Source of the DNA: Gp6-AA40 sp963723495
GTDB taxonomy: Bacteria; Acidobacteriota; Vicinamibacteria; Vicinamibacterales; UBA2999
Reading direction: 5' to 3'
DNA: 64,000 nt
Assembly (NCBI GenBank): GCA_963723495.1
Contig: CAVRQR010000009.1
Coordinates: forward strand, 682,001-746,000
The notes under the pieces are model-generated. The model ran no database searches. It saw only the letters and a program-made list of their open reading frames with translations, and had not been told where the DNA came from. Below, piece by piece: positions 39,503-50,333 of the stretch. The position numbers and the translations under genes were made by a program. How positions within the stretch are numbered: the stretch's first letter is position 1; the number at the start of each line of letters is the position of its first letter.

Positions 39503-42500
39503 ATGCGAGGTTTGGTGAGAACCCTGGCTGTTCTCTCCGCAGTTCTCCTGGCGCCAGTTGTCGCGAGTGCGCAGCAGGCGTCGATATCAGGAGTCATCAA
39601 AGACGCATCCGGTGCAGTGTTGCCGGGTGTCTCAGTGGAAGCTACAAGCCCGGCCTTGACGGAAAAGGTCCGGTCGGTCGTCAGCGACGGTACAGGGCAG
39701 TATCGAATCGTCGAACTGCCTCCCGGCACATACGCCGTCACCTTCTCCCTTCCTGGATTCAACCTCGTCAAGCGCGAAGGCGTCGTGCTGACGGGAGCCC
39801 TGACCGCAAATATCGATGTCGAACTGCGCGTCGGCTCGCTCGAAGAAACCGTCACCGTGACGGGTGAGTCACCCATCGTCGACGTGCAGAGCGCGCGACG
39901 CCAGCAGATTATCGACGGAGACGTCCTTCAGACGATTCCGACCTCGCGTTCCTATAACAACGTCCTCCAGCTCGTGCCCGGCGTCGTCGCAGGCGACGGG
40001 CAGGTCCAGCTTCGCCCGACAATGTTGTTGTTCACGGCCCACGGGGGCAGCACCGAAGACGGTCGGCTGACTCTCGATGGCATCAACACTGGCGCGTCCC
40101 GCGGTGGCGCCGGCGTGTCTGGGTACATTCCCGACATGCAGAACGCCGCTGAGGTCACGTTCACGATTTCGGGCAATCTTGGCGAGGCCGAAACAGGCGG
40201 ACCCCAGATGACGGTCGTGCCGAGGTCGGGCAGCAACACGTTCAATGGCTCCTTCTTCATCTCGGGACTGAACGACAGCATGCAGGGCGACAACTTCGAC
40301 GCGCAGCAGCTGAGCGTGTTGGCGGTTCTCCTGCAAAGTCGCTTTTGCTCCGTGACTACCAGGTTTCCGTCGGTGGACCGGTCCTGCAGGACCGGATGTG
40401 GTTCTTCTTCAATCATCGGCGCATCGATGCGGCCGATGCCCAGCCCGGCATCTTCGCAAACAAGAACGCTGGCGATCCCTCCAAGTGGACCTATGTGCCG
40501 GACTTCACTCAACAGGGCCGAATCGATCAGAGCCGCAAGATCTACTCCCTGCGACTGACCACGCAGCTGACGCCCAAGAACAAGTTGATGCTGTTCTGGG
40601 ACGAGCAGCCGCAGTGCAGCGGCGCCGCCTGGCCCGGCAGCTCCTCCGACGATGGCTGCATGTCGAACAAGGACGGCTGGATCTATGGCGGCAGCCAGAT
40701 CAACGGCTTCTTCGGTCCCGGTCCGAACTCGCCGGAAACCGGCGACTACGGCGACACCCATCAGAAGGTGCAGCAGGTGAAGTACACGGCGCCAGCCACC
40801 AACCGGTTGCTGCTCGAGGCGGGCTTCGGGACCTATATCTCGCAGTGGGGCTACATGGAGCGGCCGGGCAACCCGACCAAGGACCTTGTCCGCGTGCAGG
40901 AGCAGTCGGCCCAGATCTTCGACCGCAACGGAAACAAGGTCGCGACGGCGTGCGCGGACTGTCTGACCGTGGGCGGCAACCTGAAGTATCGCTCCTCGAA
41001 CTGGCCGACAGGCTACATCTTCGCGCACACCTGGAACGCGTCCGCGAGCTACGTCACCGGTGCCCACAACATGAAGTTCGGGTATCAGGGTGCGTTCCAC
41101 CGTGACGATGACAACCTGTTCCCGACGATCAGCAATGATCACCTGATGCAGTTGACCGTCAACAACGGTGTGCCGAACAACTTCACGATTCAGTCCGGCG
41201 CGTTCACAAGGAAGGTACGCACCGAGTACTACGCGTTCTTCGCACAGGAAACATGGACGAAGGATCGCCTGACGTTGCAGGGCGCGCTGCGATTCGATCG
41301 TGCGTGGAGCTCTTTCCCAGAGCAGGTCATCGGTCCGTCCGTCACGGATTACCGACAGCGATCGTGCTTCCACCGCAGGACGGCATTACCGGCTACAACG
41401 ACATCAGCCCGCGCATTGGTGGCGCGTACGATGTGTTCGGTAACGGGAAGACATCGCTCAAGGCAAACGTCGGACGTTACCTGCATCCGGCCTCGAACCA
41501 GGGGCGCTACATCAACGCCAACCCTTCCGAGCTCGTCTCGACGATCACGGGACGTGCGTGGACCGACGCTAACGGCAACTACTGGCCCGACTGCAATATC
41601 CTCGACGGCCGACCGCAAAGCCCCGCGACAACGGGTTCGATCGACACGTGCGGCGTCTGGGCAGATCCGAATTTCGGGCGAGAACGTCCGAGTACCACGC
41701 TCGATGAGTCCATCCTCGGAGGCTGGGGAGCGCGGCCTTACGACTGGCAGTTCGGCGTCTCGGTACAGCAGGAAGTCATGCCTCGCGTCTCCGTCGAAGT
41801 CGGGTACTACCGTCGGTGGTGGCCCATCTTCGGCGGGCACGACGTCACCGACAACGTACTGACCAGCGCATCCGACTACAGCCAGTTCAGTGTTGTAGCT
41901 CCATCCGACTCCAAGCTGCCAAATGGCGGCGGATACTCAGTCCCTGGTATCTACAACATCACGCCCGGAGCAGCGTTGCGCGGTGCTGAGAACGTTCAGT
42001 CAGCGGCGAACGACTTCGGCAATTACAAACGATACTGGGATGGCTTCGACATCACGGCGCAGGCACGCTTCGCAACGGGCTGACGCTCCAGGGTGGAACG
42101 AGCAGTGGCCGACTCGTCGAGGACATCTGCGACGTGCGCACGCAGGTTCCGGAGTTGTCGGCCGGTGCGGGGGGAGTTCTGGCGAGTCCGACCAATCCGT
42201 AGTGTCGGCAGTCCGAACCGCTGCTCACAACCTTCAAGGGGCTGTTCAGCTATCTGATCCCGAAGGTGGATGTGCAGGTTGCGGGTACCTTCTCGAGCCG
42301 TCCCGGTGTCAGCCTGACGGCGAATCAGGTCTACACCAGCGCGCAGATCGCTAACCCGGCGTTCTCGACGCTCGGGCGTCCACTGGCACAGGTGGCGACC
42401 GTCACCGTCAATCTGGTCGAGCCGCAAACCGAGTTCGGCGACAGAATCGATCAGCTCGACCTCCGCTTCGGCAAGATCCTCCGATTCGGCCGGACGAGAA

Positions 42501-42643
42501 CCAACCTCAACGTGGACATCGTCAACGCGCTGAACTCGAACGACAATCTCGGGTACAGCACGACGTTCAGCCCGACGTGGCCAACACCGACGAGCGTGCT
42601 CACTGCCAGGCTCTTCCGTCTGAGCGCGCAGTTCGACTTCTAA
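39503..42643 (+). pseudogene. TonB-dependent receptor D, three frameshifts and one in-frame stop
   Basis: Oar-like receptor: signal peptide (LAVLSAVLLAPVVASAQQ), regulatory domain (ISGVIKDASGAVLPGVSVEA), plug (VTVTGESPIVDVQSARRQQI) and a barrel ending LTARLFRLSAQFDF. ATG 39503 is preferred to 39491 because TGGAGGC lies at the right distance. Frame changes are near 40318, 41350 and 42070, each shifting the frame by -1 or +2. In addition a TAG at 42200-42202 interrupts the last section; the related receptor F has tyrosine (NPYCHTESP) where D has NP-stop-CRQSEP. If real, the gene is dead; a set of base-call errors is equally possible. Preceded by an IclR-type promoter. Confidence 0.85.
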
Positions 42644-42654
42644 GGTCATCTGCT

Positions 42655-42728
42655 CAACTCCCGAACTCCGGACTTCCGAATCCCAAGTATCGGCTTGGTA
42701 GTTCGGGAGTTGGAGGTTCCGGGAGTTG
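42655..42728. repeat. Heptamer inverted repeat after receptor D
   Basis: The left arm (42655-42687) starts CAACTCCCGAACTCC and the right arm (42694-42728) ends CCGGGAGTTG; the two are degenerate reverse complements. Starts 12 bases after the receptor D stop. Same family as 17790-17902. Confidence 0.7.
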
Positions 42729-42773
42729 ACTCCCACCCCGCACCATGCGGGGATTTGTTACGATCCCCTCGGG

Positions 42774-44239
42774 ATGTCCCGCCTTTCCGCCATCCTCTTC
42801 TGCATTGCATTCGTTCTGTGTGGTCCTGTGCACTCGACTGCGCAGGTCAAGGACGCATTCATTCAGGGTGTGGCTGACTTCGTCAACGCCGCCAACGGAT
42901 ATGAGCGGCGACGAAGGTCCCGCTGCTGACGGCCGCCATCGACGCCATGGCTGCTGGTCTGGCGCAGTGGGACGCTGCCGTGGCGAAGGTCGAGGCAGGA
43001 CTCACCGCTGAGATCGGGGAGGCTCCGCCTCCGTCGCCGCCCGTATGCGCGCGGCGCTTGGCGCCGTTTATCTGGAGCGCGGGCGCTGGATGCGGCACTC
43101 GAAGCAGTTCGATGCCGCCGTGGCCTCGACCCTCAGGTCGATGATGTTCAGCTATCTGCGTGGACTCCTGTACGTGCGTGCGAACCGGCCGAACGAAGCT
43201 GGTAGCCTTTCGCGCCGCGTTGCAGCAGGAGCCCGCGAAATGTCACGACCGCCTACCTGTTTCTTCGCGCGTCATCACAGCGTGCCGAAGCTGGTGAGAC
43301 GAACGCCGCGATGAAGACGCTCTCGGAGGCAGTGGAGAGCGCGACCCTCTGCAAACCGTCCGCAGTTCATGGTCCTCGACTTTCTCGACGAGGCGTCGGT
43401 GGCTGCGCCCGTGTTCGTGCCTGCTGCTATATAGCGATGCGGCCGCGCTTCTCATGCAAGGCGAAGTACGACGAGGCCATCGCCTCGCTGCGAAAGAGGG
43501 CCGAGCAAGTCTCTTGCTGCCGCACGAGACGAACGTACGCGCCTGGCGGCGGCCGATGCGCGCGATCGAATCAGGAGATCCTCCGCGGCGCGTGCCGCGC
43601 TTGGAGGAGCGGTACGGGCATTCCCCAAGTCGGGACGGTCGCACTGGAAGCTGGGACGGCTTCAGAGCGACTCGGGGACGATGCAGCGGCGCTGAAGTCA
43701 TTCCAGAGCGGCAGTCTCGCTGCCGTCTCTCGGTGGAGCGGCCAACGTGTACGCGCGCGATCGGGCGGATTCAACACAACCAACTCGATCTCGACGCCGC
43801 GATCTCGGCTTACGGACGCAGGGTCGAGCTCACGCCGAACGACGCGTTGGCGCATCTCGATCTGGGGGACGTGTATCGCGCGCAGGACCGACTGGATGAC
43901 GCGCTCGCCGAGTATCTGATCGCCTCGCTTCTCGATCCGGCCAACGTCAGGGCGCTCGCCACCGCGGCGCAGATTCATGCCTCCGCCGGTCGCGATGATG
44001 CGGCGGTCCGGCTGCTGCGTCGGGCCGTCACGCTGGACTCGGCACATCTCGAGGCGCGTTACGCGCTCGGTCGCGCGCTGATGCGTCTTGGGCCAGATGG
44101 AGGAGGGACGGCGCGAGCTGCAGGTGTTCGAGCAGCTTCAGCAGAAGGCGATGCAGGACGAGAGGCGACGCTTTCAGGAGAACCAGATCAAGATCGAAGA
44201 GACGTTGAAGGCGGCACGCGGCGGGAGCCGGGCCGATGA
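42774..44239 (+). pseudogene. TPR-repeat exported protein, heavily frameshifted
   Basis: Signal peptide (MSRLSAILFCIAFVLCG) followed by tetratricopeptide repeats scattered over all three frames, clearest as DALAHLDLGDVYRAQDRLDD, ALATAAQIHASAGRDDAAV and LEARYALGRALMRLG. The C-terminal part is a charged coiled coil (GRRELQVFEQLQQKAMQDE and RRRFQENQIKIEETLKAA). I count at least eight frame changes, the densest in the window, mostly between 42900 and 43800. It directly precedes and overlaps the CRTAC1 gene, the reverse order of the pair at 16-19.6 kb. Confidence 0.7.
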
Positions 44240-45963
44240 GGTGTCTGGCCGCTGCGCTGACGACAGCGTTGGTGATTGTCATCGCCAACGACGATCGCGC
44301 TGATGCGCGATGGCAACCGAAATCAAGTGGAGCGTCCGCTCCGCGATGGGTCACGTTCGAGAACATCGCCGCCACCGCCGGCGTGACATTCGCGAATATC
44401 AATGGTGCCAGCCCCGACAAGTATCTCGTCGAGACGATGGGGTCGGGAGGGCTGTTCTTCGACTACGACAACGACGGTTGGATCGATCTCTTTCTCGTCG
44501 ATGGTGGTTCGATCGCCGATACCACAGTGAACGCTCGCGCGCGGCATCGATTGCTTTCGCAATGCGGGCAACGGCATCTTCAAGGATGTGACGGACGGCG
44601 TCGGGCATCACGCACCGCGACTACGGCATGGGTGCATGTGCCGGCGATATCGACAACGACGGGCGAGTCGATCTGTACGTCACGAACTATGGGCCGAACA
44701 TGCTGTATCGAAATATCGGGCAAGGGCGCCTTCACTGATGTCACGCGCGCGGCTGGTGTCGGTCTGAGTGGATGGAGCACCAGTTGTGCCTTCCTCGACG
44801 TCGATGTCGACGGCGATCTCGATCTCTTCGTCACGAACTACCTCGATGCGCACGAAGGCGAACAACCGCTTCTGCGGTGACGCGCAGCGTCGCATCCGCG
44901 TCTACTGCCATCCGCTCGTGTATCAAGGGCTGCCGAACGTCCTGTATCTCAACGATGGCAAGGGCACATTTACCGATGTGAGCGCGCAGGCTGGGCTCGG
45001 CGAAGTACATCGGCAACGGTCTCGGCGTCGCCGTGGGGGATTACGACGATGACGGCCGGCCCGATGTGTTTGTGGCCAACGACGGGGTGCCCAATTTCCT
45101 GTTTCACAACGAGGGTGGCGGGCGCTTCAGCGAAGTGGGTCTTCTCGCCGGCGTGGCCGTGGCCCGGGATGGCAAGCCGAGAGCGGGCATGGGCACCGAG
45201 TTCGCGGATTACAACGGGGACGGCCGGCTCGATCTGGTCGTCACCAATCACGAGTTCGAGACGACCAGTCTCTTCCGCAACGATGGCGGCGGGGTATTCG
45301 CGGATGCGACGCTCGAATGCAGGCATCAGCGCGCCCACGCTGCCGTTCGTCGGCTTTGGCGTGGCTTCTTCGATGTCGACAACGACGCCGACCTGGATCT
45401 GTCGATCGTCAACGGGCACGTCATCGACAACACCGCGATGTTTCGAGCCGGATCGACCCATGCGCAGCGGAAGCTGCTGTTCCAGAACACCAACGGGCGC
45501 CGGTTTGCTGAAGTCGGCCGGACCTCTGGCACTGGATTCACGCGAGACGCCGTCGGCCGCACGCTGATTGGAGGCGACATCGACAACGATGGCGATATCG
45601 ATCTGGTCGTCACCAACAACGGTGGTGCGCCTGACGTGCTCCGCAACGGCGGTGGCAACGCGCGTCACTTCGATTCTGATTCGCGTCGCCGGGTCGACCA
45701 GCAATCGTGACGGGCTGGGCGCGCGGGTAACCGTTGCCGCCGGCGGGCGCACGCAGGTGCGAGAGGTGAAGTCGGGATCGAGCTATCTTGGTCAGAACGA
45801 TCTGCGTGTGCACGTCGGCCTTGGTGAATCGACGCGCGTCGACCGGATCGACGTGCGCTGGCCGGCGGGAAAAACGGATACGATTCGCGATGTAGCCGCA
45901 AACCAGATCGTCACGATCACCGAGGGGCAGGGCGTGACGAGCCGTTCCCCGTTGTCTCGATAA
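44236..45963 (+). pseudogene. CRTAC1-type FG-GAP/ASPIC-UnbV exported protein, frameshifted
   Basis: ATG 44236 overlaps the probable TPR stop (ATGA). Signal-like N-terminus (CLAAALTTALVIVIANDD), then FG-GAP calcium-binding blades: LFFDYDNDGWIDLFLVDG, FLDVDVDGDLDLFVTNYL, YDDDGRPDVFVANDG, DYNGDGRLDLVVTNHE and DIDNDGDIDLVVTNNGG. The C-terminal ASPIC/UnbV domain is intact (DGLGARVTVAAGG, LRVHVGLGESTRVDRIDV). Frame changes are near 44545, 44610, 44865, 45000, 45320 and 45665. It is homologous to the protein at 16051-17791. The function is unknown; it is likely an envelope calcium-bound propeller. Confidence 0.83.
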
Positions 45964-46003
45964 GGTCGGGATTCTTGATTCGTCAAATCAACAATTGAGC
46001 GCC

Positions 46004-46897
46004 CTATCGTCTGGCCGGTCGTGGCGTCGCCGGTCGCTCGACCTTCTGTGCCGGCTGACCCACGCGCGCGACCCCGCGCGACCGCCCGTAGTCGGACGCG
46101 ACCGACTCGACCGAGTTGGTCAGCTCCGGGTGCTGTGTGAGCATGCCCTCGATACGACGCACCGCCTGTCGAAGTACGGGCAGCCGCTTCTTGATCATCG
46201 TGTCGCGGTCCAGCCGATTGGTGACGTCGGAGCAGTTCGCAGCCGCGACGATCCGGCCATGCGGACCGAAGATCGGCAGCGCCACGGACACGATGCCGTA
46301 GTCGAGCTCATCCTGGATCGCTGCGTACCCCTTGGTGCGCACATCTTTGAGAATGCGGCGCAGCGCAGCGGGATTGGTCTCCGTCTGCTCGGTCAATCGT
46401 CGCAACGTTGCGCGCTCGAAGTACGCGTCGACGGCCGATTCCGGCTGGAACGCCAGCAGGACCCGACCCATCGAGGTCGGATACGCCGGATACCGCGAGC
46501 CTGCTCCCGCCGTCAGGCGGATCGCGCGATTCAGCGAGGCGTGCGCGATATAAACAATGTCGATTTCGTCGAGGACCGTCACTGACGAGCTGCCGCCGAC
46601 CTCGTTGACCACTTCCTGAAGGAAGGGCTGCAGAACGACCTCGGCGTTGATGGCGCTCAGATATCCAGTACCGATGGCCAGCACCTTGGGCCGCAGGAGA
46701 AACCGCCGACCGGTTCTGCCGACATATCCAAGCTCTTCGAGCGTATGAAGCGATCGCCGTGCGGTCGCCGGCGTCAAACCGGTCAGCGCCGCCACTTCGC
46801 TCAGCGTGAGCTGGGGATACTCGCCGGAGAACGTCTGAAGCACCCTCAGCCCGCGCTCCAGGGACGCGACGAATTCAGCCTTTGAGTTTTTCGCCAT
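46004..46897 (-). CDS. IclR-family regulator (PobR/PcaU-like)
   Basis: N-terminal winged helix (FVASLERGLRVLQTFSGEYP, then LSEVAALTGLTPATARRSLH) and a C-terminal GAF-like IclR effector domain (VTVLDEIDIVYIAHASLNRA, AYPTSMGRVLLAFQPES, GIVSVALPIFGPHGRIVAA). The length of 297 residues includes a proline/arginine-rich tail. Relatives PobR, PcaU and PcaR sense aromatic acids and bind palindromic operators. It is divergent from receptor E, and the 176-base intergenic region holds a matching palindrome, so it likely controls itself and receptor E. Three further sites in the window suggest a local regulon. Frame intact. Confidence 0.92.
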   Translation of the reverse strand: MAKNSKAEFVASLERGLRVLQTFSGEYPQLTLSEVAALTGLTPATARRSLHTLEELGYVGRTGRRFLLRPKVLAIGTGYLSAINAEVVLQPFLQEVVNEVGGSSSVTVLDEIDIVYIAHASLNRAIRLTAGAGSRYPAYPTSMGRVLLAFQPESAVDAYFERATLRRLTEQTETNPAALRRILKDVRTKGYAAIQDELDYGIVSVALPIFGPHGRIVAAANCSDVTNRLDRDTMIKKRLPVLRQAVRRIEGMLTQHPELTNSVESVASDYGRSRGVARVGQPAQKVERPATPRPARR

Positions 46898-46969
46898 GCG
46901 AAGAGTCCAGATTATAGCCTGCTCTCAGGCCTAAATCCCTGCCTACCCTGCTTTTGGGGCTTGTAATCC

Positions 46970-46998
46970 TTGACACCGCGTGAGTCGAAGCGTATATC
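46970..46998 (+). promoter_or_regulatory. Promoter of receptor E
   Basis: TTGACA at 46970-46975, a 17-base spacer ending GAAGCG, and TATATC at 46993-46998. Same design as the receptor D promoter. Confidence 0.75.
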
Positions 46999-47019
46999 TT
47001 CCTCCGCTCCAGGAAAAGA

Positions 47020-47038
47020 GATTCGTATAGCGAAAATC
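47020..47038. promoter_or_regulatory. IclR-type operator, receptor E / iclR intergenic region
   Basis: GATTCGTATAGCGAAAATC, an imperfect palindrome centred 30 bp after the -10 end. It lies between the divergent IclR gene and receptor E. Confidence 0.65.
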
Positions 47039-47073
47039 CACGAAGATTTCCTGAGCGTTCGCGGAGGACAAGC

Positions 47074-50000
47074 ATGCGAGAGCGAGCAATAGCCCTGCTC
47101 CTGACCCTGGGGGTCCTGGCACTTCCGTCGGTGACGTATGCGCAGGCGCTCGGCACTATCGCCGGGGCCGTGAGAGATGCATCCGGAGCCGTGCTGCCTG
47201 GCGTGACCGTCGAAGCGTCCAGCCCGGCGCTCATCGAAAAAGTTCGAACGGTGGTGACCGATGGAAGCGGTCAGTACCAGATCGTGAATCTCCCTCCCGG
47301 CACCGTACGCCGTCACGCTTCACGCTGCCCGGATTCAGTACCTTCAAGCGCGACGGCGTCGAGGTGTCGGTGAACTTCACGTCGACCATCAACGCCGAGA
47401 TGCGCGTCGGCGCGGTCGAGGAAACCATCACGGTCACCGGTGAGAGCCCGATCGTCGATATCCAGTCGGCCGCGCAAACCCGTTCGGTGACTCAGGACAT
47501 CATCAAGCAGCTTCCCGGCGGCGGCTCGTGGATTCAGATGGCCGCGAGCGTGCCCGCCATCCGCGCCGAGCGTCACGGACGTCGGCGGCGTGCTCGGCGA
47601 TCAGGTCGGCGCGCAGGTGCAGGCGCACGGCAGCCTGAACGGCGACGGCGTGTCGCTCTTCGACGGTCTGCGCATCGGCAACATGTACATCAGCTCGAAC
47701 CTGACGAACATGAGCCTGTCGCCGCTGCTGTTCGATCAGGTCGACGTGCAGCTCTCCGGACAGAGCGGCGAGACGGGCACCAACGGCGTCATCATGAATG
47801 CCATCCCGCGGTCGGGCGGCAACACGGTTCCAGGGGTCGGCGCTGGTCAGCGGCTCCGCGCCCGAGCCTGCAGGGCAGCAACATCACCGACAGGCTGGAG
47901 GCTCGTGGTGTGGCGGGCGCGTCCACGACGCTCAAGAAGCTGTTCGACATCAACGGCGCCGTTGGCGGACCGATCAAGCAGGACAAGCTCTGGTTCTACT
48001 TCACCTCGCGCTATTTCACGAACGAGTTCTACCTGGCGGGCCTGTACTACGCGCAGGACCCGACGGCGATTCGCCGCGCCGAGGACCCAGGCAACCAGGC
48101 ATTTGGCGGCACCTATACCTACGACAACAACGGGCGCGTCACCTGGGGCATCAACGACAAGCAGAAGTTCACCGGTTGGTACGCGTATCAGTACAAGGTC
48201 GACCCGCACTGGACGATCGCCGCGGCAACCACTGCGCCTGAGGCGGTGCGCGTCACGACGTGGCACACGCAGCTGTCCACCTTCAAGTGGACGTACACGG
48301 CCACGAACCGTCTGCTCTTCGAGGCGGGCGTTGCACCGGGCGCGAGCCCCGACACGATCATCGCCGAGCCCGACCGCATCAATGGCATCTCCATTCAGGA
48401 CCAGGGGAGTCCTGCGGGCAGCACGCTGGGCATCAGACCGCTGATCTATCGTGCGCCGCAGGGCTTCGACTTCGACGACCGGCTTCCGTCTCAGAGCTTC
48501 GCCGCGTCGTCGAGCTACGTCACCGGCAGCCACAGCGTGAAGGTCGGGTTCGACATGCAGCGCGGTTACTTCTGGCGCGGTGACAACAACGAGTCGACTG
48601 GCGGCATCTGGTACCGCACACGCGAAGTACGTGCCCGAACCTGGTCACGATTCAGGCGCCGAATGCAGGTTGGCAGAACAATCTCAACTACAACCTCGGC
48701 ATCTACGCGCAGGACCGCTGGACGATGAATCGCCTGACGGTGAGCGGCGGCATCAGGCTCGACATGCAGAACGAGTCTACGTCCGACTTCACGTCGCAGC
48801 CGCACCGCTGGTTGCCCACCCGCAATGAGTTCTACCCCGCGGTCGAGAACGTCCCGAACTGGAAGGACATCAACCCGCGCGTCTCCGTGGCCTACGATCT
48901 GTTCGGCACTGGCAAGACGGCGATCAAGGCGAGCGCGAGCCGGGGCGTGGAGCAGGACTCGATCCGCTATGCGGCCGCCAACAATCCCGCCAACACGCTC
49001 GGTCACTCAGGTCAGCCGCGACGTGGAACGACACGAACAATCAACTTCACAGCCGCGACTGCGACCTCCTGCAATTCCCAGCCGAACGGTGAGTGTCTCG
49101 TGTGGCAGGATCTCGGCTTCGGCAGCTCCAGGGTGAGCACCTTCTACGATCCCCGCATGCTGGAAGGGTGGGGCGTGCGGGGGTATAACTGGGAGTTCTC
49201 GGCCGGCGTGCAGCACGAGATCATCCCGCGGCTCTCGGCGAGCGTCGGCGCTACTTCCGGCGCATCTACGGAAACTTCAACGTCCTGGACAACGAGGCGC
49301 TGAGCGCCTCAGACTTCACGCGAGTACAGCGTCGTCGCGCCGACCGACGCGCGTCTGGAGCTCTGCGGGACAGACGAGTCGGCGGCATCTACGACCAGAA
49401 CCGTGCCGTCGCGAACCGCAACGTCATCAAGCCTGCATCCGATTTCGGCGACGTGAAATCGCACTGGAACGGAGTGGACTTCTCGATCGATACGCGGCTC
49501 CAGAACGGGGTGCTGCTGCAGGGTGGTATCAGCACCGGCAAGACACGTGAACGATTACTGCGACATCATCGACGAAGTGCCCGAGGTGCTTTCGTCGGCT
49601 GCCGCCCCGACAGGGGTTCTGCTGGTCGGAATTGGCGCACCGGCGGCGGCGTGGACGCCAGCGGGATTCTGTCACCAGGAGACGCCGTTCCTCACGCAGT
49701 ACAAAGCGGTTGGCGCGTACACGCTGCCGTACGGCATGCGCATCAGCGGCACATTCCAGAGCGTGCCTGGTCCCGTCAGTCGCCGCCAACAACATCTACA
49801 CGGCGGTGCCGCCCTCTCTCGGCCGGCCTTTCTTCGCCGGCCAGTCCACGGTGAACGTCGTCGAGCCGGGCACGTCGTATGGCGACCGGTTGAACCAGGT
49901 CGACTTGCGGTTCTCGAAGCTGTTCAACCTGGGGCAGGGGCGGCTCGATCTGAACGTGGACCTCTACAACGCGTTCAACTCGGACGCGATCCTGACGCAG

Positions 50001-50088
50001 CAGAACGCCTACGGCGCGACATGGCAGAACGCCGCTGACGGTGATCCAGCCGCGATTCGTGAAGTTCTCCGCGCGTTGGGACTTCTGA
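47074..50088 (+). pseudogene. TonB-dependent receptor E, heavily frameshifted
   Basis: Oar-like receptor with signal peptide (LTLGVLALPSVTYAQA), regulatory domain (IAGAVRDASGAVLPGVTVEA), plug (ITVTGESPIVDIQSAAQTRS) and a barrel ending FVKFSARWDF at 50088. ATG 47074 follows a good GCGGAGGAC site. Frame changes are near 47307 (an extra G in ACCGTACGCC), 47330, 47570, 47825-47870, 48640, 49015, 49240, 49320, 49545, 49640, 49785 and 50030. All segments are collinear with receptors D and F, so one gene is annotated. It is divergent from the IclR gene, with the operator between them. Confidence 0.83.
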
Positions 50089-50123
50089 TCGGCTGAACTT
50101 CACTCCGTGGCACATTCGTGCAA

Positions 50124-50152
50124 GGCGCGCGGCACATTCTGTGTCGCGCGCC
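50124..50152 (+). terminator. Strong GC hairpin after receptor E
   Basis: GGCGCGCGGCACA (50124-50136) pairs with TGTGTCGCGCGCC (50140-50152) over a three-base loop, with one G-U pair. No clear T run, so termination may be inefficient. Confidence 0.6.
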
Positions 50153-50201
50153 ACCTCTTCACCGCTTCTTCCATTTCACCCGCCTTGTTCCCTCCGCCGT
50201 C

Positions 50202-50230
50202 TTGACACCATATTTTGGGTAGCGTAAAAA
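50202..50230 (+). promoter_or_regulatory. Promoter of receptor F
   Basis: TTGACA at 50202-50207, a 17-base spacer ending TAGCG, and TAAAAA at 50225-50230. Third promoter of the same design. Confidence 0.65.
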
Positions 50231-50255
50231 GGTTAGTTCGATCTGAGAAATGCAC

Positions 50256-50268
50256 TTCGCATAGCGAA
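50256..50268. promoter_or_regulatory. IclR-type operator, receptor F
   Basis: TTCGC-ATA-GCGAA, a perfect 5+5 palindrome, centred 32 bp after the -10 end. Confidence 0.7.
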
Positions 50269-50333
50269 ACTCGTGCCGTGGCTCGAGGTTAGGCGAGCCG
50301 TTATTAACACTTCACCAAGGGGACAGAGGCAGG

